NCBI GenBank assembly: GCA_947476045.1
Contig: CANJNZ010000050.1
Span: 1 to 33,949 of the forward strand
Reading direction: 5' to 3'
DNA from: Chthoniobacteraceae bacterium
Lineage (GTDB): Bacteria; Verrucomicrobiota; Verrucomicrobiia; Chthoniobacterales; Chthoniobacteraceae
Length of the DNA stretch: 33,949 nt
Below the pieces are notes generated by a model. That model saw nothing but the letters and a program-made list of their open reading frames with translations. It was not told where the DNA came from and did no database searches. Both the position numbers and the translations under genes were made by a program. Shown here in pieces: positions 7,074 to 15,196 of the stretch. The stretch's first letter is position 1. Each line of letters begins with the position of its first letter.

Positions 7074-7153
7074 GAGCGGCTACGGCTTGCCTGTGGTGAA
7101 AACTCCTGCGGCGGCTTTCACGCTGATCTTCTGATTGCGTGCGTATGCAGCAG
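6997..7153. repeat. Direct repeat, right copy
   Basis: This copy matches 5071-5227. It contains the orphaned 3' end of the DUF1501 gene and, on the minus strand, the true 3' end of the secreted-protein gene (stop at 7080-7082). Similarity begins abruptly at 6997, two bases after the stop codon of membrane protein B. Confidence 0.9.
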
Positions 7154-7796
7154 CGGCACGTTGGAGAATTTTCTCGGGCGATTCCTTGGCAGTCCAGCTA
7201 TCGAGCGCAGCGCGTAGTAGAAAACCGCCGGGATACATGAGTTGCGTAGTGAGCAGGACAGGCTTCGCATTCACGGCGGCGAGATGCGAAGAAAAGAAGT
7301 CCGCACTTTTGCAGCAGAGCACAATCGCTTCACGGCCCGGCCCACGCTTGGCAGTTGCAGTGGCGGGGAGTTGGAAATCCATCAGCCCATCGTGGCCAAT
7401 GTAGGCGACGAGCGACAGATTTGGTTCTTCGCTCGCGAGTGCGGCGAAAAAATCGTTGATGCAATCACGAATCGCGCTGCCCCGATAAGCGTCGGCAGTA
7501 AGTTCCCACTTCCCGCTTTTGTGTGTGAAAACGACACGCTCCAAAATGGCCGCGTTTTGACTCGGCGCGGATGCCGTGCGCTTCCAATCAGCGCTCGCTT
7601 TGAAAACAGGCGGCAGAGCTTCATCACAACCCCAATAGAGATTATGCGCGGCATCGTCGCCGTCGCCGATTTTCGCGGGAACCGGAATGATGCCCTGCGA
7701 CTTGTTGTCGGCCAAAGCCACGAAGACGTGAATGCGCGCAGGATCAGCCGCACGCACTGCGGAGGCGAGAATCAAAAACAGAAACAGGAGTCTCAT
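7080..7796 (-). CDS. Secreted protein with His/Cys pair, unnamed conserved family
   Basis: The 238-residue protein has a signal peptide (FLFLILASAVRAA, cleavage near residue 17). The body contains VFVALADNKSQGIIPVPAKI, then YIGHDGLMDF (His135, Asp136) and IVLCCKSADFF (Cys161, Cys162), then LLTTQLMYPGG. From memory, similar proteins occur widely in Bacteroidetes and relatives without assigned function. A histidine followed by glycine/aspartate after one strand and a cysteine after the next resembles the layout of caspase-like (clan CD) peptidases, but this is an inference. It starts 3 bases after the stop of the YyaL-type gene and is probably cotranscribed with it. Confidence 0.65.
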   Translation of the reverse strand: MRLLFLFLILASAVRAADPARIHVFVALADNKSQGIIPVPAKIGDGDDAAHNLYWGCDEALPPVFKASADWKRTASAPSQNAAILERVVFTHKSGKWELTADAYRGSAIRDCINDFFAALASEEPNLSLVAYIGHDGLMDFQLPATATAKRGPGREAIVLCCKSADFFSSHLAAVNAKPVLLTTQLMYPGGFLLRAALDSWTAKESPEKILQRAAAAYARNQKISVKAAAGVFTTGKP

Positions 7797-7799
7797 GGG

Positions 7800-10046
7800 C
7801 TACTTTGCGAGCAACGCGCGGAGTTCGACGGGGTCGATGATGGGGGCCTGGCAGACGAAGTTTTCGCAGACGTAGGCGGCGGCTTTGCCCTTCACGGGTG
7901 CGGCGGTTTTGATGAAGTCGAGTTTTTCACCGAGCCACTTTTGACCTGCGCCGCCGTCGGCGAAGAGGACGATTTGATTAGGCGAAAAGACGGCGCGCAC
8001 TTCGTTGAGGAGAGCTTTCGTGTCGGCGGTGTCCGGCGCTCCGGCGATGACGATCTGGCGTGGCTTCGCGAGGGAAAAATCCACCGCGCAAAGCATCTGC
8101 GTCATTGCGCTGGGGATTTGCGCGAGCTGGTCGCTGGCGCTGCGAATGGTTTTTTCCGCACGCTCGCGCAGTTCTTTGGAATCGGTGATCTGCGCGAGGC
8201 GCAGGAGATTCATCGCGGCGACGCTCGATGGCGCGGGCTCCGCACCGTCGTAGTCCTCCTTGCTGCGAAAGAGCATGTCGCGCGCGCCAGCGGTGGTCTG
8301 AAAATAGCCGCCGTGATCTTTGTCGTAAAAGTCAGCATCCATCTTCGCTTGAAGCTCCAGCGCCCACGCGAGCCACTGCGTATCAAAGTCCGCCTCATAC
8401 AAATCGAGCAGCCCCGCGATGAGCGCAGCGTAGTCGTCGGCAAATGCGGCGACGCTGCTCGGCTCGTGACGGTAGCTGCGGATGAGCGCACCATTTTTCC
8501 AAAGCTTCGCCTTGATGAATTTCGCGCTCCCCTGCGCGGCGGCGAGGTAGCGCGGTTCGTCGAGCACTTGCGCGGCACGGGCGAATGCAGAGATGGCGAG
8601 GCCGTTCCATGCGGTGATGATTTTGTCGTCGAGATGCGGGCGCGGGCGCTTTGCACGCATCGCGAACAGCTTTGCGCTCGAAGCAGCGAGCGACTTCTCG
8701 ATTTCGGCAACGGGCTTTTTGAAATGCGCGGCAGCCTCCGCAATGGTCATGCGCTGGATGAGCGTGTTCTTGCCTTTGAACTCATTGAGCGGATCGCTGC
8801 CCGCAGGTGCGTTGCCGTCCTTCTCCACCCCGTAAAAGCGATTGAACAACTCCGCCGCATCACCGAGCGCGTGTTCGATCTCCGCCTTCGTCCACACGTA
8901 AAATGCGCCCTCCCCGTGCTCGGGCTTGCCCGCTTCGAGAAACGAATCGGCATCCTCGGCGGAGTAAAATCCGCCCTCCTTGTCCGTCATATCGCGGAGC
9001 AGATAATCCAGCACATCGCGCATGATTTTCTCCCAGCGCGCATCGCGTGTGAGCGCAAAAGCATCCACGTAAGCACGCGCGAGCTGCGCTTGATCGTAGA
9101 GCATTTTCTCGAAGTGCGGGATGTGCCAGTAAGTATCCACCGAGTAGCGATGGAAACCGCCGCCGAGATGATCGTGCATCCCGCCATCGGCCATCTTGCC
9201 GAGCGTGAAAAGCGTCATCTCCCGTGCGCGCTTGCGATCCGTCTCCTCGCTCTCCGGCGTCGCGCCGAGACCGCGCCGCACGCTCATGCGTAGGAGAAAA
9301 TTGATCCCGCTCGGCTGCGGAAATTTCGGCGCGGAACCAAACCCGCCGTATTCGCTGTCGAAGCGCTTCGTGAGTTGATTCAAGCCGCCGTAAAGACTCG
9401 CACGCCCCGGCGCATCCGCCTTCGCCTCACTGCCAGCCGCATACTCCGCGAGCTGCTTCGCCACATCCGCACCGTGCTGCACGATTCCCTCGCGCTCGTC
9501 CTTCCATCCTTTCGCCAGACGCGACAGCACCGTCTTGAAACCGGGCCGCCCGCCGCGATCCTCCGGCGGATAATACGTGCCTCCGAGTAAAGGCGCGAGG
9601 TCCGGCGTGAGCCACACACTCATCGGCCAGCCACCGCCGCCCGTCGTCGCCTGCACAAACGTCATATACACCTTGTCCACGTCCGGCCGCTCCTCGCGGT
9701 CCACTTTGATGCACACAAAATTCTCGTTCATCAGCTTCGCCGTCGCCTCGTCCTCGAACGACTCATGCGCCATCACGTGGCACCAGTGGCAAGTCGAGTA
9801 GCCGATGCTCAGAAAGATGGGCTTGTTCTCCTTTTTCGCCTTTTCAAAAGCCTCCGCCCCCCACGGCAGCCAGTCCACCGGGTTATGCTGATGCTGGAGC
9901 AAGTATGGCGATTTTTCCTTCGTAAGGCGGTTGGTAAATGGAGCGTTCATTGTGGTTGTTTTCTTTTTCGGAGAGTCAGCGGCTTGACACGGGAACACCA
10001 CAGCCAAGACAAAGGCTGCGCACTTCCAGCGAGTGCAATTGGACAT
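7800..10046 (-). CDS. DUF255/YyaL-type thioredoxin-domain protein with glycosidase-like C-terminus
   Basis: The protein (748 residues from 10046, or 716 from the ATG at 9950) has an N-terminal thioredoxin-like domain with the hallmark [10 protein letters not shown] (Cys86 and Cys89 in the long form), preceded by the family's [15 protein letters not shown] long alpha/alpha-barrel resembling N-acylglucosamine 2-epimerases follows, including [14 protein letters not shown]. This is the YyaL / spermatogenesis-associated protein 20 family; no reaction is established. The longer start adds a plausible signal peptide ([17 protein letters not shown]), which would make the protein periplasmic, but it would overlap the divergent amidase start. 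The 9950 start gives the usual cytoplasmic length. A frame to 10268 is open but unlikely. Confidence 0.85.
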   Translation of the reverse strand: MSNCTRWKCAAFVLAVVFPCQAADSPKKKTTTMNAPFTNRLTKEKSPYLLQHQHNPVDWLPWGAEAFEKAKKENKPIFLSIGYSTCHWCHVMAHESFEDEATAKLMNENFVCIKVDREERPDVDKVYMTFVQATTGGGGWPMSVWLTPDLAPLLGGTYYPPEDRGGRPGFKTVLSRLAKGWKDEREGIVQHGADVAKQLAEYAAGSEAKADAPGRASLYGGLNQLTKRFDSEYGGFGSAPKFPQPSGINFLLRMSVRRGLGATPESEETDRKRAREMTLFTLGKMADGGMHDHLGGGFHRYSVDTYWHIPHFEKMLYDQAQLARAYVDAFALTRDARWEKIMRDVLDYLLRDMTDKEGGFYSAEDADSFLEAGKPEHGEGAFYVWTKAEIEHALGDAAELFNRFYGVEKDGNAPAGSDPLNEFKGKNTLIQRMTIAEAAAHFKKPVAEIEKSLAASSAKLFAMRAKRPRPHLDDKIITAWNGLAISAFARAAQVLDEPRYLAAAQGSAKFIKAKLWKNGALIRSYRHEPSSVAAFADDYAALIAGLLDLYEADFDTQWLAWALELQAKMDADFYDKDHGGYFQTTAGARDMLFRSKEDYDGAEPAPSSVAAMNLLRLAQITDSKELRERAEKTIRSASDQLAQIPSAMTQMLCAVDFSLAKPRQIVIAGAPDTADTKALLNEVRAVFSPNQIVLFADGGAGQKWLGEKLDFIKTAAPVKGKAAAYVCENFVCQAPIIDPVELRALLAK

Positions 10047-10728
10047 GAAAAACATCACCACAACAGTTCCCGCAATGATCCCGCTTGGCAAGGCGCTGCG
10101 TCTGCTTTCGCTGCTGCTCGTGGCGTGCTGGATCACAGGTTGTGCGGGGAATGTGAAGGATACGAGCCGGACTTTTACCTGTGTGGTGATTGATGCGGGG
10201 CACGGCGGGCACGACAATGGGGCGACTTCGCGCTGGGGCGGACGCGAAAAGGACAACACGCTCGACACGGCGATGCGCTTGCAGCCGAAGCTGGAGTCTG
10301 CAGTATTTCACACGGTGATGACGCGGAGGGACGATACGTTCATCCCGCTGGATACGCGCGCGGCGATCTCGAACCGGCAGAGCAATACGATTTTTGTGAG
10401 CATCCATTTCAACGACTCGCCGAAGCGCGCCGTTCACGGGACGGAGGTGTATTACAAATCGCGCTGTTCGGCGCGGACGGCTCAAAATATTCTCAATCAA
10501 ATCACGGCGCTGCCGGGAACGGTGAACCGGGGTATCCGCACGGCCAATTTCCGGGTGCTGCGCAAGGCGGAGTATCCGGCAGTGCTCGTGGAGTGCGGCT
10601 ACCTCTCGAATCCCGGTGAAGGTTCGCGCTGTGCGAGCGGCGCATGGCACGACCGGCTGGCGGAGGCCATCGCGCGGGGGATCATCATCCAGCGCCACGG
10701 TGGACTGAATACGCTGGCAGCGCAGTAG
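10045..10728 (+). CDS. N-acetylmuramoyl-L-alanine amidase, lipoprotein
   Basis: The Amidase_3 domain fills residues 40-220. Its zinc site is readable: [13 protein letters not shown] (His), a glutamate in [13 protein letters not shown] (second His), and the catalytic glutamate in [10 protein letters not shown]. The enzyme cleaves the amide bond between N-acetylmuramic acid and the stem peptide. A lipobox (WITGC, Cys33) implies lipid anchoring, unusual for a splitting amidase but seen in Gram-negatives. In-frame starts at 10033 (GTG), 10045 (ATG) and 10075 (ATG) are possible; 10075 would give a tighter signal peptide. At 227 residues it is compact, without SPOR or AMIN domains. Confidence 0.85.
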   Translation: MKNITTTVPAMIPLGKALRLLSLLLVACWITGCAGNVKDTSRTFTCVVIDAGHGGHDNGATSRWGGREKDNTLDTAMRLQPKLESAVFHTVMTRRDDTFIPLDTRAAISNRQSNTIFVSIHFNDSPKRAVHGTEVYYKSRCSARTAQNILNQITALPGTVNRGIRTANFRVLRKAEYPAVLVECGYLSNPGEGSRCASGAWHDRLAEAIARGIIIQRHGGLNTLAAQ

Positions 10729-10731
10729 TGG

Positions 10732-11286
10732 CTATTTCTCGGGAGACTTTTCAGGCGGCGGGACACCCATTTTCTGCCGGAGACTGTATTCGCTATAGTA
10801 TTCGCCGACGATTTTTTCTCCATCAAAAACCCGCACCGCATGGGCGACGATTCTTTTGCCGGAGGCTTCGACGGTTCTGACCTGTGGCACGTTGAACTGT
10901 TGCCCGTTCGCAGCGCGCACCTGTGTTCCGGTCACTTCGTTGTGCTGTGACGTGTAGGTGCTGGTGACATTTTCCGTCGTGAGAACCTGCCTGCCGACTG
11001 GTGGCAGTGAAACTTTGGCTTCACCGCTCTTGTGGACACTGAGGTTGCCGCCGCCCTTCACGTCGCGCGTGAAGAACCAGTATTTCACGGTGAGGTTGTC
11101 CATCTGGGCTTTAGAAGTGTTGTTCAACGTAATGACGAGGACGCGCGACTGTGTAGTCGCGCCATTTCCACCGCCACCGTGGCTTTTCACATTTTGAACC
11201 ACATCGAGGCGCACCGACCCACCCTCGGCGTGAAGATGCGATGTCAGTGCGAAGATGAGAGCGGCAAGGAAAGTGAGCGTTTTCAT
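10732..11286 (-). CDS. Small exported protein, unknown function
   Basis: The 184-residue protein has a signal peptide (FLAALIFALTSHLHA, cleavage around residue 21). It continues with strand-rich sequence: LDVVQNVKSHGGGG, LVITLNNTSKAQMDNLTVKYWFF and VTSTYTSQHNEV. The central part resembles an immunoglobulin-like domain of the kind used in surface or periplasmic proteins, but no family is recognised. The ATG at 11286 is preferred to 11337 because it leads directly into the signal peptide. It is convergent with the amidase, 3 bases between stops. An acidic, proline-rich tail ends the protein. Confidence 0.6.
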   Translation of the reverse strand: MKTLTFLAALIFALTSHLHAEGGSVRLDVVQNVKSHGGGGNGATTQSRVLVITLNNTSKAQMDNLTVKYWFFTRDVKGGGNLSVHKSGEAKVSLPPVGRQVLTTENVTSTYTSQHNEVTGTQVRAANGQQFNVPQVRTVEASGKRIVAHAVRVFDGEKIVGEYYSEYSLRQKMGVPPPEKSPEK

Positions 11287-11503
11287 GCGTGCTGTGTTTC
11301 GCACTGAAGGGGTGCGCTGGCAAGACCAGCGCGACACATCCGCTCACAAGCTGCGCCAGAAAAATAATCGCACGCGACGCAATGTCGCACCTTGCACATC
11401 TGCGCGAGAGGCTCCAATGTGCTCCAATCTCTGATGCCGCGCTGCGAACTGCGCAAAGTGCGAAGCCCGCTGGCAAAGGTATGGGGATAGCTTAAAGACG
11501 ACC

Positions 11504-13990
11504 ATGATGAACAACTTCACGCCGCGCGCGCAGCAAGTTCTGGCTCTGGCCAGAAAAGAAGCCGACCGTTTCAACCACAACTACGTGGGCACCGAGCATC
11601 TCCTGCTTGGGCTCATCAAGCTTGGCCAGGGCGTCGCGGTAAATGTGCTGCAAAAGATGGGCCTCGATCTCGAAACCGTCCGCATGGAAGTCGAGAAGCA
11701 AGTCGGCAGCGGGCCGGACCAGAAAATGGTCGGCAACATTCCTTACACGCCACGCGTGAAGAAGGTGCTCGCCCTCGCCGGCAAAGAGGCGAAGGCGCTG
11801 AGCCATTCCTACGTGGGCACCGAACACATCCTACTCGGTTTGCTGCGCGAGGGAGAAGGCGTCGCAGCGCGCGTGTTGAAAAATCTCGAAGTGGACATCG
11901 AGCGCACGCGCAATGAAATCCTCAAGGAACTCGATCCGAATTTCGCGCCCCCGGAAGGCGAGCAGGATGCTCCGCAGGAAGCACCAGCCGGTGGCAGCAA
12001 GAAAGACGGCAAGACGCCTGCCCTGCGCGCTTTTGGCCGCGACCTCACGGAGCTGGCGAAAAAAGGCGACATGGATCCTGTGATCGGTCGTGCGAACGAA
12101 ATCGAGCGCGTCATCCAAATCCTCTGCCGCCGCACGAAGAACAATCCCGTGCTCATCGGCGAAGCTGGCGTCGGCAAAACCGCAATCGTCGAAGGTCTCG
12201 CACAGGAAATCGCATCCGGCAACGTGCCCGAGCTTTTGCGCGACAAAAAAGTCATCACACTCGACCTCGCCCTCATGGTCGCCGGCACGAAATATCGCGG
12301 CCAGTTCGAGGAGCGCATCAAGGCCGTGATGGATGAAATCCGCCGCACAAAGAACGTCATCCTCTTCATTGATGAGATGCACACCATCGTCGGCGCAGGC
12401 AGTGCGGAGGGCGCGATGGACGCGAGCAATATCCTTAAGCCCGCGCTTTCCCGTGGAGAGCTGCAATGCGTCGGCGCAACCACGCTCAACGAATTCCGCA
12501 AACACATCGAGAAGGACGCAGCACTCGAACGCCGCTTCCAGCAGGTGAAAGTGGAAGCACCGAGCGTCACGGACACCGTGCTCATTTTGAAAGGCATCCG
12601 CCACAAATACGAAGCGCACCACAAGGCACGCATCACCGACGAAGCGCTGCAAGCCGCCGCCGAACTGAGCGACCGTTACCTCACTGGCCGCTTCCTGCCG
12701 GACAAGGCGATAGACGTGATGGACGAAGCCGGCTCCCGCGCTCGCATCGCCTCGATGACCCGCCCGCCGGACATCAAGGACATCGAAAAAGAAATCGAAG
12801 CCATCAAGGCGCAAAAAGAAGGCGCGATCAAAGCGCAGGACTTTGAAAAAGCCGCCGCGCTCCGCGACACGGAGAAGCAGGCGAAGGATCGCAAAGACGC
12901 CGTGATCAAAGACTGGGAAAAGAAGCGCGAAGAAAAAGATATCGTCGTCACCGAGGACGATATGCGCGTCGTCGTCGCCAAATGGACAGGCGTGCCGCTC
13001 CATCGCATGGAGCAGGCGGACAACGAAAAACTTCTGCGCATGGAAGGCGAACTGCGCGACAAGGTCATCGGCCAGAGCGAAGCAGTCGTCGCCGTCGCAA
13101 AAGCGCTGCGCCGCTCGCGTGCTGATCTCAAAGACCCACGCCGCCCGATTGGTGCGTTCATTTTCCTAGGCCCGACCGGCGTGGGCAAAACCTACCTCGC
13201 GCAGACGCTCGCCGAATACATGTTCGGCGACCGCGACTCGCTCATCCAAATTGACATGAGCGAATACCGCGAAGAGCACACCATCTCGCGCCTCGTCGGT
13301 TCGCCTCCCGGATACATCGGCCACGAGGAAGGAGGCCAGCTCACCGAGCAGGTTCGTCGTCGTCCGTATTCCGTCGTGCTGTTCGACGAGATCGAAAAAG
13401 CGCACCCGAACGTCCTGCACCTGCTCCTGCAAGTGCTGGAAGAGGGCAAGCTCACCGACGCGCTCGGACGCAAAATTGATTTCCGCAACACCATCATCAT
13501 CCTCACGACCAACATCGGCGCGGAGCAGATGAAGCGCACCAGCATGGGCTTCGGTGCCACGAAGGAAGACGGCAGCTACGACGCGCTGAAAAGCAAGGTC
13601 ATGGTTGAGGCGAAAAAGATGCTCAAACCCGAGTTCATCAATCGCTTTGACGACCTCATCGTCTTCCACCAGCTCGCGAAAGAAGACCTGCACAAGATCG
13701 TGGACCTCGAAGTCGCCAAGCTCACCGAGCGCGTCCGACAGAAAAACATCAAGCTCGTGCTCGACGACGGCGCGCGAGATTTCCTCATCGAAAAAGGCTA
13801 CGACCCTGCATACGGCGCGCGTCCGCTCCGTCGTGCGGTGGAAAAATATATCGAAGACCCGCTCGCCGAGGAGTTGCTCAAAGGCACGATCAAGTCAGGC
13901 GACACAGCCAGCGTGAGCGCTACGAAAGATGGCCTCGTCTTCAACGCGCCCACTGGAAGCGCGGAGACAGAAACAATTGTTGCCAAGTAG
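11504..13990 (+). CDS. clpC: ATP-dependent Clp protease ATP-binding subunit ClpC
   Basis: The 828-residue AAA+ unfoldase feeds substrates to ClpP. Domains in order: two Clp_N repeats (about 4-56 and 80-135, both with YVGTEH(L/I)LLGL); AAA-1 with Walker A GEAGVGKT (219-226) and FIDEMHT; a UVR-type coiled segment ([15 protein letters not shown]); AAA-2 with Walker A GPTGVGKT (about 555-562) and [10 protein letters not shown]; and the ClpB-type small domain near 740-810. A ClpP-binding loop is expected in AAA-2 (the GFGATKEDG region) but I could not confirm its tripeptide. No ctsR, mcsA or mcsB neighbours are present. The second ATG at 11507 is an alternative start. A strong terminator follows. 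Confidence 0.97.
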   Translation: MMNNFTPRAQQVLALARKEADRFNHNYVGTEHLLLGLIKLGQGVAVNVLQKMGLDLETVRMEVEKQVGSGPDQKMVGNIPYTPRVKKVLALAGKEAKALSHSYVGTEHILLGLLREGEGVAARVLKNLEVDIERTRNEILKELDPNFAPPEGEQDAPQEAPAGGSKKDGKTPALRAFGRDLTELAKKGDMDPVIGRANEIERVIQILCRRTKNNPVLIGEAGVGKTAIVEGLAQEIASGNVPELLRDKKVITLDLALMVAGTKYRGQFEERIKAVMDEIRRTKNVILFIDEMHTIVGAGSAEGAMDASNILKPALSRGELQCVGATTLNEFRKHIEKDAALERRFQQVKVEAPSVTDTVLILKGIRHKYEAHHKARITDEALQAAAELSDRYLTGRFLPDKAIDVMDEAGSRARIASMTRPPDIKDIEKEIEAIKAQKEGAIKAQDFEKAAALRDTEKQAKDRKDAVIKDWEKKREEKDIVVTEDDMRVVVAKWTGVPLHRMEQADNEKLLRMEGELRDKVIGQSEAVVAVAKALRRSRADLKDPRRPIGAFIFLGPTGVGKTYLAQTLAEYMFGDRDSLIQIDMSEYREEHTISRLVGSPPGYIGHEEGGQLTEQVRRRPYSVVLFDEIEKAHPNVLHLLLQVLEEGKLTDALGRKIDFRNTIIILTTNIGAEQMKRTSMGFGATKEDGSYDALKSKVMVEAKKMLKPEFINRFDDLIVFHQLAKEDLHKIVDLEVAKLTERVRQKNIKLVLDDGARDFLIEKGYDPAYGARPLRRAVEKYIEDPLAEELLKGTIKSGDTASVSATKDGLVFNAPTGSAETETIVAK

Positions 13991-14032
13991 CTGCGGCTCG
14001 TTAGTGTGACCGCAGATTCCAATTCCTCCTCC

Positions 14033-14080
14033 GAGGGCTGGCGAGCATTCCCCGAAAGCTCGCCAGCCCTCTTCTCTTTT
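14033..14080 (+). terminator. Strong intrinsic terminator after clpC
   Basis: Fourteen bases at 14033-14046 (GAGGGCTGGCGAGC) pair perfectly with 14058-14071 around an 11-base loop, followed by a T-rich tail at 14072-14080. It lies 43 bases after the clpC stop and before the convergent asd stop, and may serve both directions, since the other strand carries A-rich sequence upstream. Confidence 0.9.
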
Positions 14081-14115
14081 CAGAAGAAAACGCGGACGTA
14101 GCTTTCGTGCTCGAA

Positions 14116-15114
14116 TTACAGCAACTCCGCGATCTGCACCGCATTCAGCGCAGCGCCTTTGAGGAGCTGATCGCCGACGACCCAGAATGCGAGTGCGTTA
14201 TCCAGCGCGCAATCCATGCGGATGCGACCGACCTGACAGTTGTCACGCTCAGCCACATTGAGCGGAAGCGGGTAAGTGTTGCTCTTTGGATCGTCCACGA
14301 TGTCGAGGCCCGGAGCTTTCGCCAGCGCTGCGCGTGCAGCTTCGACACTGATTGGTTTTTCAAACTCCGCTGTGACAGCAACCGAGTGCGCGCGATACAC
14401 GGGCACACGCACGCAAGTGACCGAAGCGCGGAACGACGGATGGTGCATGATGCGACGCCCTTCATGCTGCATTTTCATCTCTTCCTTTGTGTAGCCGCTA
14501 TCGAGGAAGCTATCCACATGAGGGAGCACATTGAACGCGATCTGATGCGGATACACCTTCGACACCACAGGGCGTCCTTCCGAAATTGCAGCGACTTGCG
14601 CGCGCAACTCCTCGATGGCCTGCGCGCCAGTTCCGCTCACCGCCTGATAGCTGGATGCGATGACACGCTTCACACCAAATGCTTGATGGAGCGGCCACAA
14701 AGCCATGAGCGTAATCGCCGTCGTGCAGTTGGGATTCGCGATGATGCCACGGCTTGCCTTCACATCTGCGCCGTTGATTTCAGGCACCACGAGCGGCACG
14801 TCGGCATCCATGCGAAACGCCGAGGAATTATCCACGACGACCGCGCCCGCCTGCGTGGCGAAAGGCGCGAACTGCTTGGAGATCGAACCGCCTGCGCTGA
14901 AAAGCGCGACGTCTACTCCTGCAAAGGATTTTTCGGTTAGCTCCTCGATGACCACCTCACCGCCCTTGAATGGCAGCCGCTTGCCTGCCGATTTTGCCGA
15001 CGCGAGCAGTGTCAATTTCCCCACGGGAAAATTGCGCTTCTCAAGAGTCTTCATCATCTCGACTCCGACGGCTCCAGTGGCTCCAACGATGGCTACATGC
15101 AGGTTCTTACTCAT
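14116..15114 (-). CDS. asd: Aspartate-semialdehyde dehydrogenase
   Basis: The 332-residue enzyme reduces aspartyl phosphate to aspartate semialdehyde with NADPH, the branch point to lysine/diaminopimelate, threonine and methionine. The nucleotide-binding GATGAVG is at residues 11-17. The catalytic cysteine is Cys130 in IIANPNCTT. SYQAVSGTGAQA and the substrate-binding RVPVYRAHS with its histidine follow. Length is typical of the short bacterial class. The ATG at 15114 (MSKNLHVAIVG) is chosen over an upstream one at 15144 because the Rossmann strand begins at residue 4. It is read after pheT with 82 bases between, so cotranscription is possible. A lysine riboswitch is not visible in that space. 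Confidence 0.95.
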   Translation of the reverse strand: MSKNLHVAIVGATGAVGVEMMKTLEKRNFPVGKLTLLASAKSAGKRLPFKGGEVVIEELTEKSFAGVDVALFSAGGSISKQFAPFATQAGAVVVDNSSAFRMDADVPLVVPEINGADVKASRGIIANPNCTTAITLMALWPLHQAFGVKRVIASSYQAVSGTGAQAIEELRAQVAAISEGRPVVSKVYPHQIAFNVLPHVDSFLDSGYTKEEMKMQHEGRRIMHHPSFRASVTCVRVPVYRAHSVAVTAEFEKPISVEAARAALAKAPGLDIVDDPKSNTYPLPLNVAERDNCQVGRIRMDCALDNALAFWVVGDQLLKGAALNAVQIAELL

Positions 15115-15196
15115 AATAGAAAGGGCGCGGAAACTAGCTGGCACGCCGTGAAGTGCAAGCGCCCGCGTTGCTGGTTTCGCGATTTACGACCGCTGT

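Noticed and set aside
7242-9293. A 683-codon frame on the plus strand
   Set aside because: It lies antisense to the secreted-protein and YyaL-type genes, is rich in Arg/Ala/His and has no motif. It is the mirror of GC-rich coding sequence.
11831-13003. A 390-codon frame on the minus strand within clpC
   Set aside because: It is opposite the well-conserved ClpC frame and has a biased shadow composition (Phe, Asp, His, Val).
15115-15196. Possible lysine riboswitch in front of asd
   Set aside because: The space between pheT and asd is 82 bases, too short for this riboswitch, and no characteristic structure is visible.
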